Positions 1 through 8,948 of a stretch of DNA of 64,000 nt are shown in pieces (the stretch's first letter is position 1; every line of letters starts with the position of its first letter). Source of the DNA: RDXT01 sp033762375 (lineage in GTDB: Bacteria; Bacteroidota; Bacteroidia; J057); assembly GCA_033762375.1 (NCBI GenBank), contig JANRLQ010000097.1, positions 62,001 to 126,000 on the forward strand, given 5' to 3'. A program made the position numbers and the translations under genes. The notes beneath the pieces are model-generated. The model did no database searches. It was not told where the DNA came from and worked only from the letters and a program-made list of their open reading frames with translations.

Positions 1-1
1 C

Positions 2-217
2 GAAAATGCCGTCAAATTGATCGAGTTTCTTACAGCGGCAGAAGCGCAGGGTACCTTTGCCTCCCGCAATTATGAGTACCCCGTCAATCCCGCTGTCCCA
101 CCTGCCGAGCTGTTGCAAAGCTGGGGTACCTTCAAGGCTGATACCTTGCAGCTACGTGTGTTAGGGCAGCGCAACCGGCAGGCTACGGATATTTTTGCTC
201 AGGCAGGCTGGAAATGA
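2..217 (+). CDS. Ferric iron ABC transporter substrate-binding protein, C-terminal fragment
   Basis: This is the tail (71 residues) of a periplasmic solute-binding protein whose start lies before the window. The stretch with NYEYPVNPAV followed by a spaced W-G-x-F-K-A-D-T and an AGWK end matches the C-terminal end of FbpA/FutA-type Fe(3+) binding proteins (family knowledge). The reading frame is open to the left edge; the TTG at 17 is internal, not a start. The stop codon overlaps the permease start by four bases (ATGA), the usual sign of a translationally coupled importer operon. It would capture ferric iron and deliver it to the permease encoded next. Confidence 0.8.
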   Translation, partial: ENAVKLIEFLTAAEAQGTFASRNYEYPVNPAVPPAELLQSWGTFKADTLQLRVLGQRNRQATDIFAQAGWK

Positions 218-1896
218 CATCGGTTGCAGCCACTCCGCTCAGGAATCACCGCCTGCTGACCTCCTGGTTTGTCCCGGCGACCCTGCTGGCCATTGCGGTA
301 TGTATCCCGCTCATCGTGGTATTGTGGGGGATTCTGGTACCGCGTGCAGAAGCTGATACGGGTACCTTCTGGCAGATGGCGGGCCCCTATGCCTGGAATA
401 CCGCCCAGCTGCTGCTGTTTTCAGGCGGGATGGCCCTGCTGATGGGGGTACCTTCAGCCTGGATCATCGCGACGACGACCTTTACCGGCAGGCGCCTCCT
501 GGCCTGGCTCCTGGTCTTGCCCCTGGCCATGCCCGCCTACATAGCGGCTTATGCGTGGGTAGGACTGTTTGACCTGACGGGGCCTGTCCTGAAAATAGCC
601 CGCTGGATTGACCCTGCCAGTACCTGGCATCCTGATGTGATGCATCTGCCCATGTTGTCATTAATTTTGGCGGGGTGTCTGTACCCATACGTGTACCTGG
701 TGAGCCGGGGAGCGTTTATGCGTCAGTCAGCGTCAGTATGGGACGCGGCCCGGATGCTGGGCCACTCACGGCTTCAGACTTTTTTTTCGGTCTCACTTCC
801 GCTGGCCCGCCCGGCCATCGCAGGCGGGGTGACCCTGGTCATGATGGAGATTCTCAATGACTATGGAGCGGCCCGGTATTTTGGGGTGAATACCTTTACG
901 ACCGGTATTTTCAGGGAGTGGATGGGGCGCAACAACCTGGTGGGTGCCTTCAGGCTCTCAGGCTTATTGCTGGTGGTCGTATTTGGACTGGTGACCTGGG
1001 AGCGCATCCAGCGCGGACGTGCGCAGGTGAGTATGTCCAGTGCCAACAGCCGTACGGCACCCCGTACTCCGCTGGGACCCGGCCTGACGACCCTCGCATG
1101 GGTAGTGTGCCTGATACCGGTGTTGTGTGGATTTGGATTACCCCTCGCTCAACTCCTGATCTGGGCGGCAGGCTCTATCCGCACAGTCTGGGATGAGCGG
1201 TTTATGGAACTGGTGCTGCATAGTGTATGGCTGGCCGGCAGTGCTGCCCTAATCTGTACCACGGCAGCGATCCTCCTGGCCAGTTATCGCCGGTGGGCAG
1301 GCGAAAAAGCTGCCGACAACCTCGTGCGCCTGGCTGTGCTGGGATATGCAGTGCCCGGTGCGGTGATTGCGGCCGGTGTTTATACCCCGATGACAGGCCT
1401 GAATACCTGGCTCAACACCTGGCTGACACCGGTCCTGGGCTATGATCCGGGCCTTTTTCTGGTCAATGGGTTTGTGGTGCTGTTGTTTGCCTACCTGGTC
1501 CGTTTTCTTTCGGTAGGGTTTCAGCCCGTGCAAGCCGGGTGGGAGAAGACCCCTGTATCCTTTGATGACTCGGCCCGGCTCCTGGGGCGCAACCGGCGGC
1601 AGATCTTGTTTCAGGTACTATTTCCCCTGGGCAAAACCAGCATCCTCACCGCTTTTCTGATGGTGTTTGTGGATGTGATCAAGGAGTTGCCCCTGACGAT
1701 GATCCTGCGCCCGTTTAATGTAGATACCCTGGCGACCCAGACCTATGCCTGGGCAGATGACGAACGCCTGGCCTCAGCGGCAGTCCCGGCGCTGCTCATC
1801 CTCTGTGTGAGCCTGATTCCGGTCATCTGGCTCAACCGCCTGATCGAAGGACCGCGCCCTGTGGCGGACATCACGGCTCATAACACAAATGGCTGA
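214..1896 (+). CDS. Ferric iron ABC transporter permease (FbpB/AfuB type)
   Basis: 560-residue inner-membrane protein with about 12 hydrophobic segments and two binding-protein-dependent permease domains in one chain, as in FbpB/SfuB. The first domain carries EILNDYGAARYFGV (about residues 212-225) and the second DVIKELPLTMILRP (about 488-501); these are the cytoplasmic loops that contact the ATPase. It forms the channel for ferric iron released by the upstream binding protein. No ATPase gene follows: the next gene is convergent clpB, so the ATP-binding subunit must be upstream of the window or elsewhere. Molybdate or putrescine permeases are less likely because of the fused two-domain form and the iron-type binding protein. 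Confidence 0.85.
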   Translation: MTSVAATPLRNHRLLTSWFVPATLLAIAVCIPLIVVLWGILVPRAEADTGTFWQMAGPYAWNTAQLLLFSGGMALLMGVPSAWIIATTTFTGRRLLAWLLVLPLAMPAYIAAYAWVGLFDLTGPVLKIARWIDPASTWHPDVMHLPMLSLILAGCLYPYVYLVSRGAFMRQSASVWDAARMLGHSRLQTFFSVSLPLARPAIAGGVTLVMMEILNDYGAARYFGVNTFTTGIFREWMGRNNLVGAFRLSGLLLVVVFGLVTWERIQRGRAQVSMSSANSRTAPRTPLGPGLTTLAWVVCLIPVLCGFGLPLAQLLIWAAGSIRTVWDERFMELVLHSVWLAGSAALICTTAAILLASYRRWAGEKAADNLVRLAVLGYAVPGAVIAAGVYTPMTGLNTWLNTWLTPVLGYDPGLFLVNGFVVLLFAYLVRFLSVGFQPVQAGWEKTPVSFDDSARLLGRNRRQILFQVLFPLGKTSILTAFLMVFVDVIKELPLTMILRPFNVDTLATQTYAWADDERLASAAVPALLILCVSLIPVIWLNRLIEGPRPVADITAHNTNG

Positions 1897-1914
1897 CCTC
1901 CTGAGAGGCCAGCC
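1891..1914. terminator. Hairpin between convergent permease and clpB
   Basis: A 10-bp stem with one mismatch (GGCTGACCTC, loop CTGA, GAGGCCAGCC) overlaps the permease stop codon. There is no T run on either side, so it is only a candidate for a bidirectional transcript end. Confidence 0.35.
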
Positions 1915-1941
1915 ACCTGCGGTTCCGCTTATGATATCGGG

Positions 1942-4563
1942 TCAGGCATTGTCGGGTGCCACAAGAGAGTCCTGCTCAAACCGCAACAGTCCCCCCCGCT
2001 CCAGCACGACAATATGTGCATCGCGGCTGATGTTACCTGCCAGTAATTCTTTGGAGAGTTGATTGACTACTTCCTTCTGGATCAGGCGCTTCACCGGACG
2101 AGCCCCAAACTGGGGATCATATCCGAGGTCAGCCAGGTAGTCCAGCGCTGTCTCTTCAAACCGGAGTGAAATCCCCATCTCAGCCATCTTGGCCCGCAGG
2201 ATCTCAGCCTGGATGCTGACGATACGGCGCATATCCAGCTGCCCCAGTGGTGCAAAAACAATGGACTCGTCTATCCGGTTCAGGAACTCAGGGCGGAGTT
2301 GTTTTTTCAGCATGTCAAGTACCTGCTCCCGGATGATGACCATCAGCGCATCTTTATTGGTCTCGTCCAGCTCTTCAAATTTTTCCTGGATATAATGTGC
2401 CCCCAGGTTTGAGGTCATGATGACGATGGTGTTTTTGAAGTTGACGACCCGGCCCTTGTTGTCGGTCAGACGGCCATCATCCAATACCTGGAGGAGGATA
2501 TTAAACACGTCCGGGTGGGCTTTTTCGATTTCATCGAGGAGGATGACCGAATAGGGCCTGCGGCGCACGGCCTCGGTGAGCTGGCCACCCTCTTCATACC
2601 CCACATATCCGGGCGGCGCTCCGATGAGCCGGCTCACGGCATGTTTTTCCTGGTACTCAGACATGTCAATGCGGATCATGGCGCGCTCATCATCAAACAG
2701 AAAGGCTGCCAGGGCCTTGGCAAGTTCTGTTTTTCCCACGCCTGTAGAACCGAGGAAAATAAACGACCCGATAGGCCGGTTAGGATCCGACAGGCCCGCC
2801 CGGCTGCGCCGGATGGCATCTGATACCGCCACAATAGCCTCTTCCTGTCCCACGACCCGCCGGTGCAGTTCGTCTTCCAGGCGGAGGAGTTTCTGGCGCT
2901 CGCTTTCGACCATCTTGCTGACAGGGATACCCGTCCAGCGAGAGATGATCTCCGCGATGTCATCGGCTTCCACTTCCTCCTTGAGCATGCGCAGATCGGA
3001 CTGGTTGTCAGCCAGTTCGAGCTTGAGCTGGGCGATCAGTTGTTGCTGCTGCACGATCTTGCCGTAGCGTATCTCCGCCACCCGTCCGAAGTCCGACTTG
3101 CGCTCCGCATCCTCAGCCTCGACCTTCAGGGTCTCAACCTCTTCTTTTGCCTTGCGGAGGCGGGATATGATGGATTTTTCCATTTCCCAGTGTGCCCGGA
3201 GCCGGTTGCGGGTGTCAGCGAGATTGGCGAGCTGGGTTTCAATTTCTCCGAGTTTTTTGGACTCATTTTCCCGCTTGAGGGCTTCCCGCTCAATCTCCAG
3301 GTGGCGCATACGCCGCTCGATCTCGTCGAGTTCTTCTGGCATGGAGTCCATTTCGATCCGGAGTTTGGCGGCAGCCTCGTCTATGAGGTCTATGGCTTTG
3401 TCCGGGAGAAACCGGTCTGCGATGTAGCGGTGGGACAACTCGGCAGCGGCCACAATGGCGGCGTCTGTGACCCGCACACCGTGGTGGACCTCGTAGCGCT
3501 CCTTGAGGCCGCGCAGGATGGAGACCGTGTCCTCGACACTGGGCTCGGCAACGGTCACGGCTTGAAAGCGACGCTCCAGGGCCTTGTCCTTTTCGATATA
3601 CTTTTGATACTCATCGAGGGTAGTTGCGCCGATGGCCCGGAGCTCACCCCGTGCCAGGGCCGGTTTGAGGATATTGGCAGCGTCCATGGCCCCGTCGGCT
3701 TTGCCTGCGCCTACGAGGGTGTGTATTTCGTCAATAAACAGGACAATAGATCCTTCAGCCCCTACGACTTCCTTCACGACAGCCTTGAGGCGCTCTTCAA
3801 ATTCACCCCGAAACTTCGCTCCGGCAATCAGGGCTCCCATGTCCAGGGAGTAGATGGTTTTGGACTTGAGGCTCTCCGGTACATCACCCTGTACGATGCG
3901 ATGCGCCAGCCCTTCAGCAATGGCGGTTTTGCCTACCCCCGGCTCCCCTACGAGGATCGGGTTGTTTTTGGTGCGGCGTGACAGGATCTGAATGACGCGG
4001 CGTATCTCCTCTTCCCGCCCGATGACGGGATCAAGTTTGCCCTTACGGGCCATTTCATTGAGGTTGCGGGCGTATTTTTGGAGGGCATTGTAGCGTGCCT
4101 CAGGATTCTGGTCCGTGACACGCTCGCCACCCCGCACCTCCTGTATGACAGCGGTCAGGCTTTTTTCGGTCACCCCTTGTTCTTTGAGCAGGGGGGCTGC
4201 ATCATTTTTAGAAGAGACCAGGGCCAGCAACAGGTGCTCCAGGCTCACAAATTCATCCTGGAGGTTACCGGCAAGCTTGTTGGCCCGCTCCATGACCGCG
4301 TGCGTGTCCTGGGAAAGATACGGATTGCCGGTAGCGCCGGTCACGCGGGGATAGGACTGGAGTTTTTCATCCAGTTTTTGTGACAGAAACGGAAGGTTGA
4401 CCCCGATTTTTTTCAGCATAAAGGGGACAATGCTCTCCTCTGTTTCCAGCATGGCTTTCAGCAGGTGCGTGCCCTCAATCATCTGCTGGTTGTGTTCCCT
4501 GACGGTGGTGGCTGCTTGCTGGACAGCTTCCTGGGCTTTCAGGGTAAAGTTGTTAAAGTTCAT
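1942..4563 (-). CDS. clpB: ATP-dependent disaggregase ClpB (Hsp104)
   Basis: 873-residue Hsp100 chaperone that, with DnaK, pulls polypeptides out of aggregates in the cytoplasm. Order: Clp N-domain (1-145), first AAA+ domain with Walker A GEPGVGKT at 206-213 and Walker B around LFIDEIH (275-281), the coiled-coil middle domain typical of ClpB (about 400-530), and second AAA+ domain with GSTGVGKT at 605-612. The absence of a ClpP-binding loop and the long middle domain separate it from ClpA/ClpC. The start at 4563 (MNFNNFTLKAQEA) matches the family N terminus; the frame is open further upstream but that extension is low-complexity and contains a candidate promoter. Length is normal. Confidence 0.97.
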   Translation of the reverse strand: MNFNNFTLKAQEAVQQAATTVREHNQQMIEGTHLLKAMLETEESIVPFMLKKIGVNLPFLSQKLDEKLQSYPRVTGATGNPYLSQDTHAVMERANKLAGNLQDEFVSLEHLLLALVSSKNDAAPLLKEQGVTEKSLTAVIQEVRGGERVTDQNPEARYNALQKYARNLNEMARKGKLDPVIGREEEIRRVIQILSRRTKNNPILVGEPGVGKTAIAEGLAHRIVQGDVPESLKSKTIYSLDMGALIAGAKFRGEFEERLKAVVKEVVGAEGSIVLFIDEIHTLVGAGKADGAMDAANILKPALARGELRAIGATTLDEYQKYIEKDKALERRFQAVTVAEPSVEDTVSILRGLKERYEVHHGVRVTDAAIVAAAELSHRYIADRFLPDKAIDLIDEAAAKLRIEMDSMPEELDEIERRMRHLEIEREALKRENESKKLGEIETQLANLADTRNRLRAHWEMEKSIISRLRKAKEEVETLKVEAEDAERKSDFGRVAEIRYGKIVQQQQLIAQLKLELADNQSDLRMLKEEVEADDIAEIISRWTGIPVSKMVESERQKLLRLEDELHRRVVGQEEAIVAVSDAIRRSRAGLSDPNRPIGSFIFLGSTGVGKTELAKALAAFLFDDERAMIRIDMSEYQEKHAVSRLIGAPPGYVGYEEGGQLTEAVRRRPYSVILLDEIEKAHPDVFNILLQVLDDGRLTDNKGRVVNFKNTIVIMTSNLGAHYIQEKFEELDETNKDALMVIIREQVLDMLKKQLRPEFLNRIDESIVFAPLGQLDMRRIVSIQAEILRAKMAEMGISLRFEETALDYLADLGYDPQFGARPVKRLIQKEVVNQLSKELLAGNISRDAHIVVLERGGLLRFEQDSLVAPDNA

Positions 4564-4994
4564 GTGCGAAATGTTCCTTTTGTAATAAGGTTTCAATCCT
4601 GCATGGTCGTGATGCCGGAGAAGTCGACGCAACACCAGTTGCAAAAATATCACCACTTCATCACGATGTGCCATGATGGCAGTAGCGGCGGGGAGTAGGG
4701 TGTCATTATGGCCAGAACACCTGCTGCCGACTGGCAGGTCATCAGGCAGGCGCTGACAGGATGGCATCTGTACCGGGTTGCAGCCAGGGCTGAGCGGGAC
4801 TATGTAAAGAAGATATTAAAACTATGCAATATTTATTTGGTTTTCAATGTAATGATAATCAATGTGTTAAAATTTATTTAGAATCGTTCCAGATAAGTTG
4901 GAGGCGTGTTTTCTAACTGTGTCTTAACAATCGCCTAACAAAGTACGGTGAATATTGAGTCCGTAATTTTCACCTTCAACTAATCTGTTTTTCC
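4564..4994. other. Divergent intergenic region between clpB and phoX-like gene, with Fur-like core
   Basis: 431 bases without a convincing gene. It holds the control regions of clpB (left) and of the PhoX-like gene (right). The AT-rich part 4800-4890 contains AATGATAATCA at 4851-4861, identical to 11 central bases of the classical Fur box; the outer halves do not match well, so a Fur site is a suggestion only. Confidence 0.35.
4642..4649 (-). promoter_or_regulatory. Candidate -7 element of clpB
   Basis: On the minus strand this reads TATTTTTG, an exact match to the Bacteroidota -7 consensus TAnnTTTG, about 80 bases before the clpB ATG. No clear -33 TTG is seen at the right distance, so confidence is low. 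Its position inside the open extension argues for the 4563 start. Confidence 0.35.
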
Positions 4995-6848
4995 ATGAAA
5001 AAGCTCTATGCACTGACTGTGGCCCTGATGATGGCCGCAGTAGCCGTACAGGGTCAGGTCGGTTTCAACCCTGAGGTTGACACTGTATTTGTGCCTACGA
5101 CTGTTGTAATGCCTCCTTCTCCCCTGAAAATGCAGATCATCTTCATCGGTGGTCACGACACGGTCCAGACAACCGCTACCTATGGCAATGCTGCCGGCAA
5201 AACCCTGGCCAAGCAGTGGCATGACTTCATCGGCTTCACACCTGACAACACGGGCTCTGGTGACCTGGGCTGGGTATCTGTCAACCATGAAATGGTACAG
5301 GCCAACAACAACATCGGCGATGGTGGTGGTATGACCGTATTCAAAATCCGCCGTGATGCCAATACCGACTCCCTCATGATCGTACCTCAGACCCTGACGG
5401 ATGGCCGTGCCGGTAAGTTTTTTAACGTAGACTTCGCGAATACGGTAGGTGAAACCGGCATGAACTGCGGGGGTATCACCTCTACCGCAGATGGCCGTAT
5501 CTGGACTGCCGAGGAGTGGTTTCAGGCTAATAACAGCGCTATCTACTCCAGTGGTGCCGGTGTCCGCGACACAAGTGACTTTGTAATCGGAACTACCACC
5601 CCTAACGGGTTTCCTGGTTTTAATGGCCAGTCACTGAAGAAGTACCAGAACCTCAACTACATGGTGGAGATTGATCCCCGCCAGGCCAAGGCGATCCGCA
5701 AGCAGTACAACTGGGGCCGCCAGGAGTTTGAAGGCGGGGTCGTGATGCCCGACAACAAAACCGTATATCTCGGTGCTGATGCTACGCCTGGTTTCTTCTC
5801 CAAGTTTGTAGCTACGACTGCCGGTGACTTCACCGTAGGTAACCTGTACGTGTACAAACATGACAATACCGGTGCCGACAAGTGGGTACAGATTGACAAC
5901 ACCGTCCTGAGCAACATGGTCAACTTCCGTGACCAGGCTGTAGCTGCCAAGGCTACGATGTTCAACCGTATCGAGTGGGTAGCTTACAATCCTACTGACG
6001 GCAATGTGTACTTTACCGAGACGGGTCGTGACCTGCCAGGTTCTGCCTGGGCTGATGAGGCTGCACTGGGTCTGCCTTATGCACCGCACCACATCGCCCG
6101 TGCCAACGTATTGGGTACTACCCCTGGTAGCTCTGTATATACCGACTACTATGGCCGTGTCATGAAGTACAATGTAAATGCTCAGTCAGTGACGGTGCAT
6201 ATCGAAGGCGGACCTACCCTCGTGGCTTCTCCAGCTCCTGCTGACTACCCAGCTTACCACCTGTCTAACCCTGATGGTCTGAACTTCTTTGTCGTCAACA
6301 AAGGCAAACCAGCTGAGCGTACCTACATGATCATCCAGGAAGACCTCAACGGCCGCGACCGTGGCCGTATGCCTGCCGGGATCGCCAACGTAAGCTGCGA
6401 AATGTTCCTGCTGGACATGACCATCGTAAATCCGACCATCAACGACCTGATCCGTATCTCTGCTGTACCACAAGGTGCCGAGATCACAGGTGCTGTAGCC
6501 CTGCCTGATGGCAAAACGATCCTGGTGAACTCTCAGCACCCATCTGCTACGCTGAACCCCTTCCCATACAACAACTCCCTGACCTATGCGATCACAGGTT
6601 GGGATCTGTTTGCCACCAGCATCGAAGATGCATTTGGTCAGCCACAGGGTGCTTTCAAAGTATATCCAAACCCGGTCAGCCGGATGGTATTCTTCGAAAA
6701 TCCTACGGACGTAGCCCTGTTTGATGCTGCCGGTAAGCGTGTCATGGAAGCTGTCAACATAACCAGCCTTGATGTACAAAACGTAACCCCAGGCGTGTAT
6801 TATATCCGCAACGCTGAAGGTCAGACGACCAAACTCGTAGTCGAGTAA
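4995..6848 (+). CDS. PhoX-like alkaline phosphatase (DUF839) with T9SS sorting domain
   Basis: 617-residue secreted protein. An N-terminal signal peptide (MKKLYALTVALMMAAVAVQG) is followed by a PhoX/DUF839 beta-propeller: WVSVNHE, GGITSTADGRIWTAEEW, FEGGVVMPDNKTVYLGADAT and a VSCEMFLLD segment match positions typical of the family, which uses Ca/Fe cofactors to hydrolyse phosphomonoesters outside the cell (family knowledge). The last 75 residues (VYPNPVSRMVFF ... TTKLVVE) form a type A T9SS C-terminal sorting domain, so the enzyme is probably anchored at or released from the cell surface. The active-site residues were not checked one by one. A peroxidase gene follows after a hairpin. Confidence 0.8.
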   Translation: MKKLYALTVALMMAAVAVQGQVGFNPEVDTVFVPTTVVMPPSPLKMQIIFIGGHDTVQTTATYGNAAGKTLAKQWHDFIGFTPDNTGSGDLGWVSVNHEMVQANNNIGDGGGMTVFKIRRDANTDSLMIVPQTLTDGRAGKFFNVDFANTVGETGMNCGGITSTADGRIWTAEEWFQANNSAIYSSGAGVRDTSDFVIGTTTPNGFPGFNGQSLKKYQNLNYMVEIDPRQAKAIRKQYNWGRQEFEGGVVMPDNKTVYLGADATPGFFSKFVATTAGDFTVGNLYVYKHDNTGADKWVQIDNTVLSNMVNFRDQAVAAKATMFNRIEWVAYNPTDGNVYFTETGRDLPGSAWADEAALGLPYAPHHIARANVLGTTPGSSVYTDYYGRVMKYNVNAQSVTVHIEGGPTLVASPAPADYPAYHLSNPDGLNFFVVNKGKPAERTYMIIQEDLNGRDRGRMPAGIANVSCEMFLLDMTIVNPTINDLIRISAVPQGAEITGAVALPDGKTILVNSQHPSATLNPFPYNNSLTYAITGWDLFATSIEDAFGQPQGAFKVYPNPVSRMVFFENPTDVALFDAAGKRVMEAVNITSLDVQNVTPGVYYIRNAEGQTTKLVVE

Positions 6849-6863
6849 GCTATTATCTGCTGC

Positions 6864-6892
6864 GGGGCAGTCAGCCGGAGGTTGGCTGCCCC
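6864..6892 (+). terminator. Hairpin after the PhoX-like gene
   Basis: GGGGCAG pairs with CTGCCCC, extended by CAGCC/GGTTG. No T run follows, so it may be an RNA-processing or partial termination signal between the phosphatase and the peroxidase gene. Confidence 0.45.
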
Positions 6893-6944
6893 GTGGATTG
6901 TTAGGATCAGACCCCGGGAACAAGCTGAAAACAAACATCGTCGT

Positions 6945-8894
6945 ATGCGAAACAGGTTGCGGTATATCCTCCCCCTGATAGGGATAGTTGGGCTGGGCGC
7001 GGTATTGAGTTTTCGCCAGCCGCTGACGGCAGATGCACCCGCTGCGCAGGTGGCAGGTGAGATGCGGAGCCGTCTTGTCACCTTTGAGCAGGAAGTACAA
7101 CAACTGGCCCGGTACGCCCGCCAGTTTCCGGATACCGTCTCGCTGGCAGACCTTCGGCGCCAGCACCTGGCTACCCGCCAGGCTTTTAAGGCATTTGAGG
7201 TGATCGGTGCCTATCTCGACGGCGAACTGGTGCGTGACTATATCAACGGGGCACCGCTGCCCAAAGTAGAACGAAATGTACCCAGCGACATCAAAATCCT
7301 CTCCCCGGAGGGCTTGCAGGTGCTGGATGAGCTGATTTTTGATGACGAAGCGGAAGGACTCCGGGACGAAATAAACCGCAAGGCTGAAGTGCTGAATACA
7401 CAGGCCCGGGCATGGGCAGCTGAGTATCAGCGGGGTATCCCGCTCACCAGCCGGATGGTATTTGAGGCCAGCCGTGCCGGATTGATCCGGGTGTTTACGC
7501 AGGGCCTGACTGGATTTGATACGCCGGGTTCCCTCCAGGCAGTACCCGAAGCCGCTACGGTCATCCGGTCTATTGCCGGGATGATGGCCATATATGAACC
7601 CTCTCTGGCTGCTACGTCGCCGGGACTTGCTGACAGCCTTCATCAGACCTTGCAGGCAGCAGCAGGATACCTGGACAGCCACCCTGATTTTGAGACATTC
7701 GACCGGCTGTATTATGTCAGAACCTATATCAATCCGCTGTATGCCATGATCGGAGCCGCTCAGGCAGCGCTCAGCATAGAGACGGTACACGATGTCAGCC
7801 GGTATCCGGTACCGGTACAGCAGGCAGTACGGGACATTTTTTCGCCAGACCTCCTGGACCGTACCTACTTTGCGGGGCCGGATGCCGCTTATCAGTCCCG
7901 CCGCGCCGAGCTCGGCCAGTTATTGTTTTTTGACCCGGTCCTTTCCCGCGACAATACCGGCTCCTGCGCCACCTGCCACCAGCCCGGACGGGCTTTTACG
8001 GATGGTTACCCCAAAAGCCTCGCGATGAATGGTGACGGAGACGTAGGACGTAATGCACCTACGGTAATAGATGCTGTATTTGCCCGCCGGTACTTCCATG
8101 ACATGCGATCTGAGTACCTGGCCAGCCAGATCGAGCACGTGATCGCCAATGAAAAAGAGTTTCATACCGACTACTGGCAGATCTTCGACAAGCTCAACCA
8201 AAGCCCGGAGTACGTAAGCCTGTTTAAAGCAGCCTTCCCGGACCAAAAACAACCTGTTTCCCGCCATACCCTCACCATGTCCCTGGCAGCTTATGTGCAG
8301 TCCCTGGTGAGCTGGAACTCACCCTTTGATCAGTATGTGCGCGGAGAGCGGGAAGACCTCAGCCCCCAGGCCAAACTTGGGTTTAACCTGTTTATGGGAA
8401 AGGCTGCCTGTGGTACCTGCCATTTTGCACCGGTATTTAACGGACTGGTGCCCCCGGACTATGACGACTCAGAGGGCGAAGTCCTGGGCGTGCCTGCTAC
8501 CCCCGGCAAACACCCGGTCCTTGACCCGGACCTGGGACGTGTAGCCAATGGCCGCCTGCCGGAGGCTGTCCATATCTACAAACATGCCTTCAAAACCCCC
8601 ACCGTGCGAAACGTCGCCCTCACGGCCCCCTACATGCACAATGGCGTATATCAGACCCTGGAGGAGGTGGTGGACTTCTACAACAAAGGCGGCGGGGCCG
8701 GTCTCGGATTTGACCTGCCCAATCAAACCCTGCCCCCCGATCCCCTGGGCCTCAACCGGCGCGAAGTGAAGGCCCTGGTAGCCTTTATGGAGTCCCTGAC
8801 AGACACCACCGGCCTGACGGCGGTTCCAGCCCGGCTGCCGGCCTTTCCGGAGGGATCTCCGCTGAATACAAGAACCGTCGGCGGCGGGTATTAA
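6945..8894 (+). CDS. Di-heme cytochrome c peroxidase (MauG/CcpA family) with long N-terminal domain
   Basis: 649-residue periplasmic protein. After a membrane/signal segment (residues 5-25) comes an alpha-helical N-terminal domain of about 290 residues, then the catalytic part with two heme c sites: CATCH in GSCATCHQPGRAFTDG and CGTCH in ACGTCHFAPVFNG. TPTVRNVALTAPYMHNG is a standard di-heme peroxidase block. Such enzymes reduce hydrogen peroxide with electrons from small cytochromes, or oxidise protein side chains as MauG does. The plain family is about 350 residues; the N-terminal domain recurs in Bacteroidota homologues and has an imelysin-like look, which is only an impression. The ATG at 6945 is chosen over the TTG at 6882 because it starts right before the signal segment. 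Confidence 0.85.
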   Translation: MRNRLRYILPLIGIVGLGAVLSFRQPLTADAPAAQVAGEMRSRLVTFEQEVQQLARYARQFPDTVSLADLRRQHLATRQAFKAFEVIGAYLDGELVRDYINGAPLPKVERNVPSDIKILSPEGLQVLDELIFDDEAEGLRDEINRKAEVLNTQARAWAAEYQRGIPLTSRMVFEASRAGLIRVFTQGLTGFDTPGSLQAVPEAATVIRSIAGMMAIYEPSLAATSPGLADSLHQTLQAAAGYLDSHPDFETFDRLYYVRTYINPLYAMIGAAQAALSIETVHDVSRYPVPVQQAVRDIFSPDLLDRTYFAGPDAAYQSRRAELGQLLFFDPVLSRDNTGSCATCHQPGRAFTDGYPKSLAMNGDGDVGRNAPTVIDAVFARRYFHDMRSEYLASQIEHVIANEKEFHTDYWQIFDKLNQSPEYVSLFKAAFPDQKQPVSRHTLTMSLAAYVQSLVSWNSPFDQYVRGEREDLSPQAKLGFNLFMGKAACGTCHFAPVFNGLVPPDYDDSEGEVLGVPATPGKHPVLDPDLGRVANGRLPEAVHIYKHAFKTPTVRNVALTAPYMHNGVYQTLEEVVDFYNKGGGAGLGFDLPNQTLPPDPLGLNRREVKALVAFMESLTDTTGLTAVPARLPAFPEGSPLNTRTVGGGY

Positions 8895-8899
8895 CAAAT

Positions 8900-8929
8900 A
8901 TCGCGAGGGGTTGTGCGACCCCTCGCGAT
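8900..8929. terminator. Perfect hairpin between convergent peroxidase and esterase genes
   Basis: A perfect 12-bp stem (ATCGCGAGGGGT / ACCCCTCGCGAT) with a 6-base loop sits 5 bases after the peroxidase stop and 20 bases from the esterase stop. No long T run on either side, but stem strength and position suggest a two-way transcript end. Confidence 0.6.
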
Positions 8930-8948
8930 GATATACAAGCTGTTACGC

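Noticed and set aside
2863..3981. Long plus-strand ORF opposite clpB
   Set aside because: It is a mirror of the conserved ClpB frame; its translation shows no domain and low-complexity composition.
6186..7790. 534-residue minus-strand ORF across the phosphatase and peroxidase genes
   Set aside because: Spans the ends of two clear genes on the other strand, with no recognisable motif.
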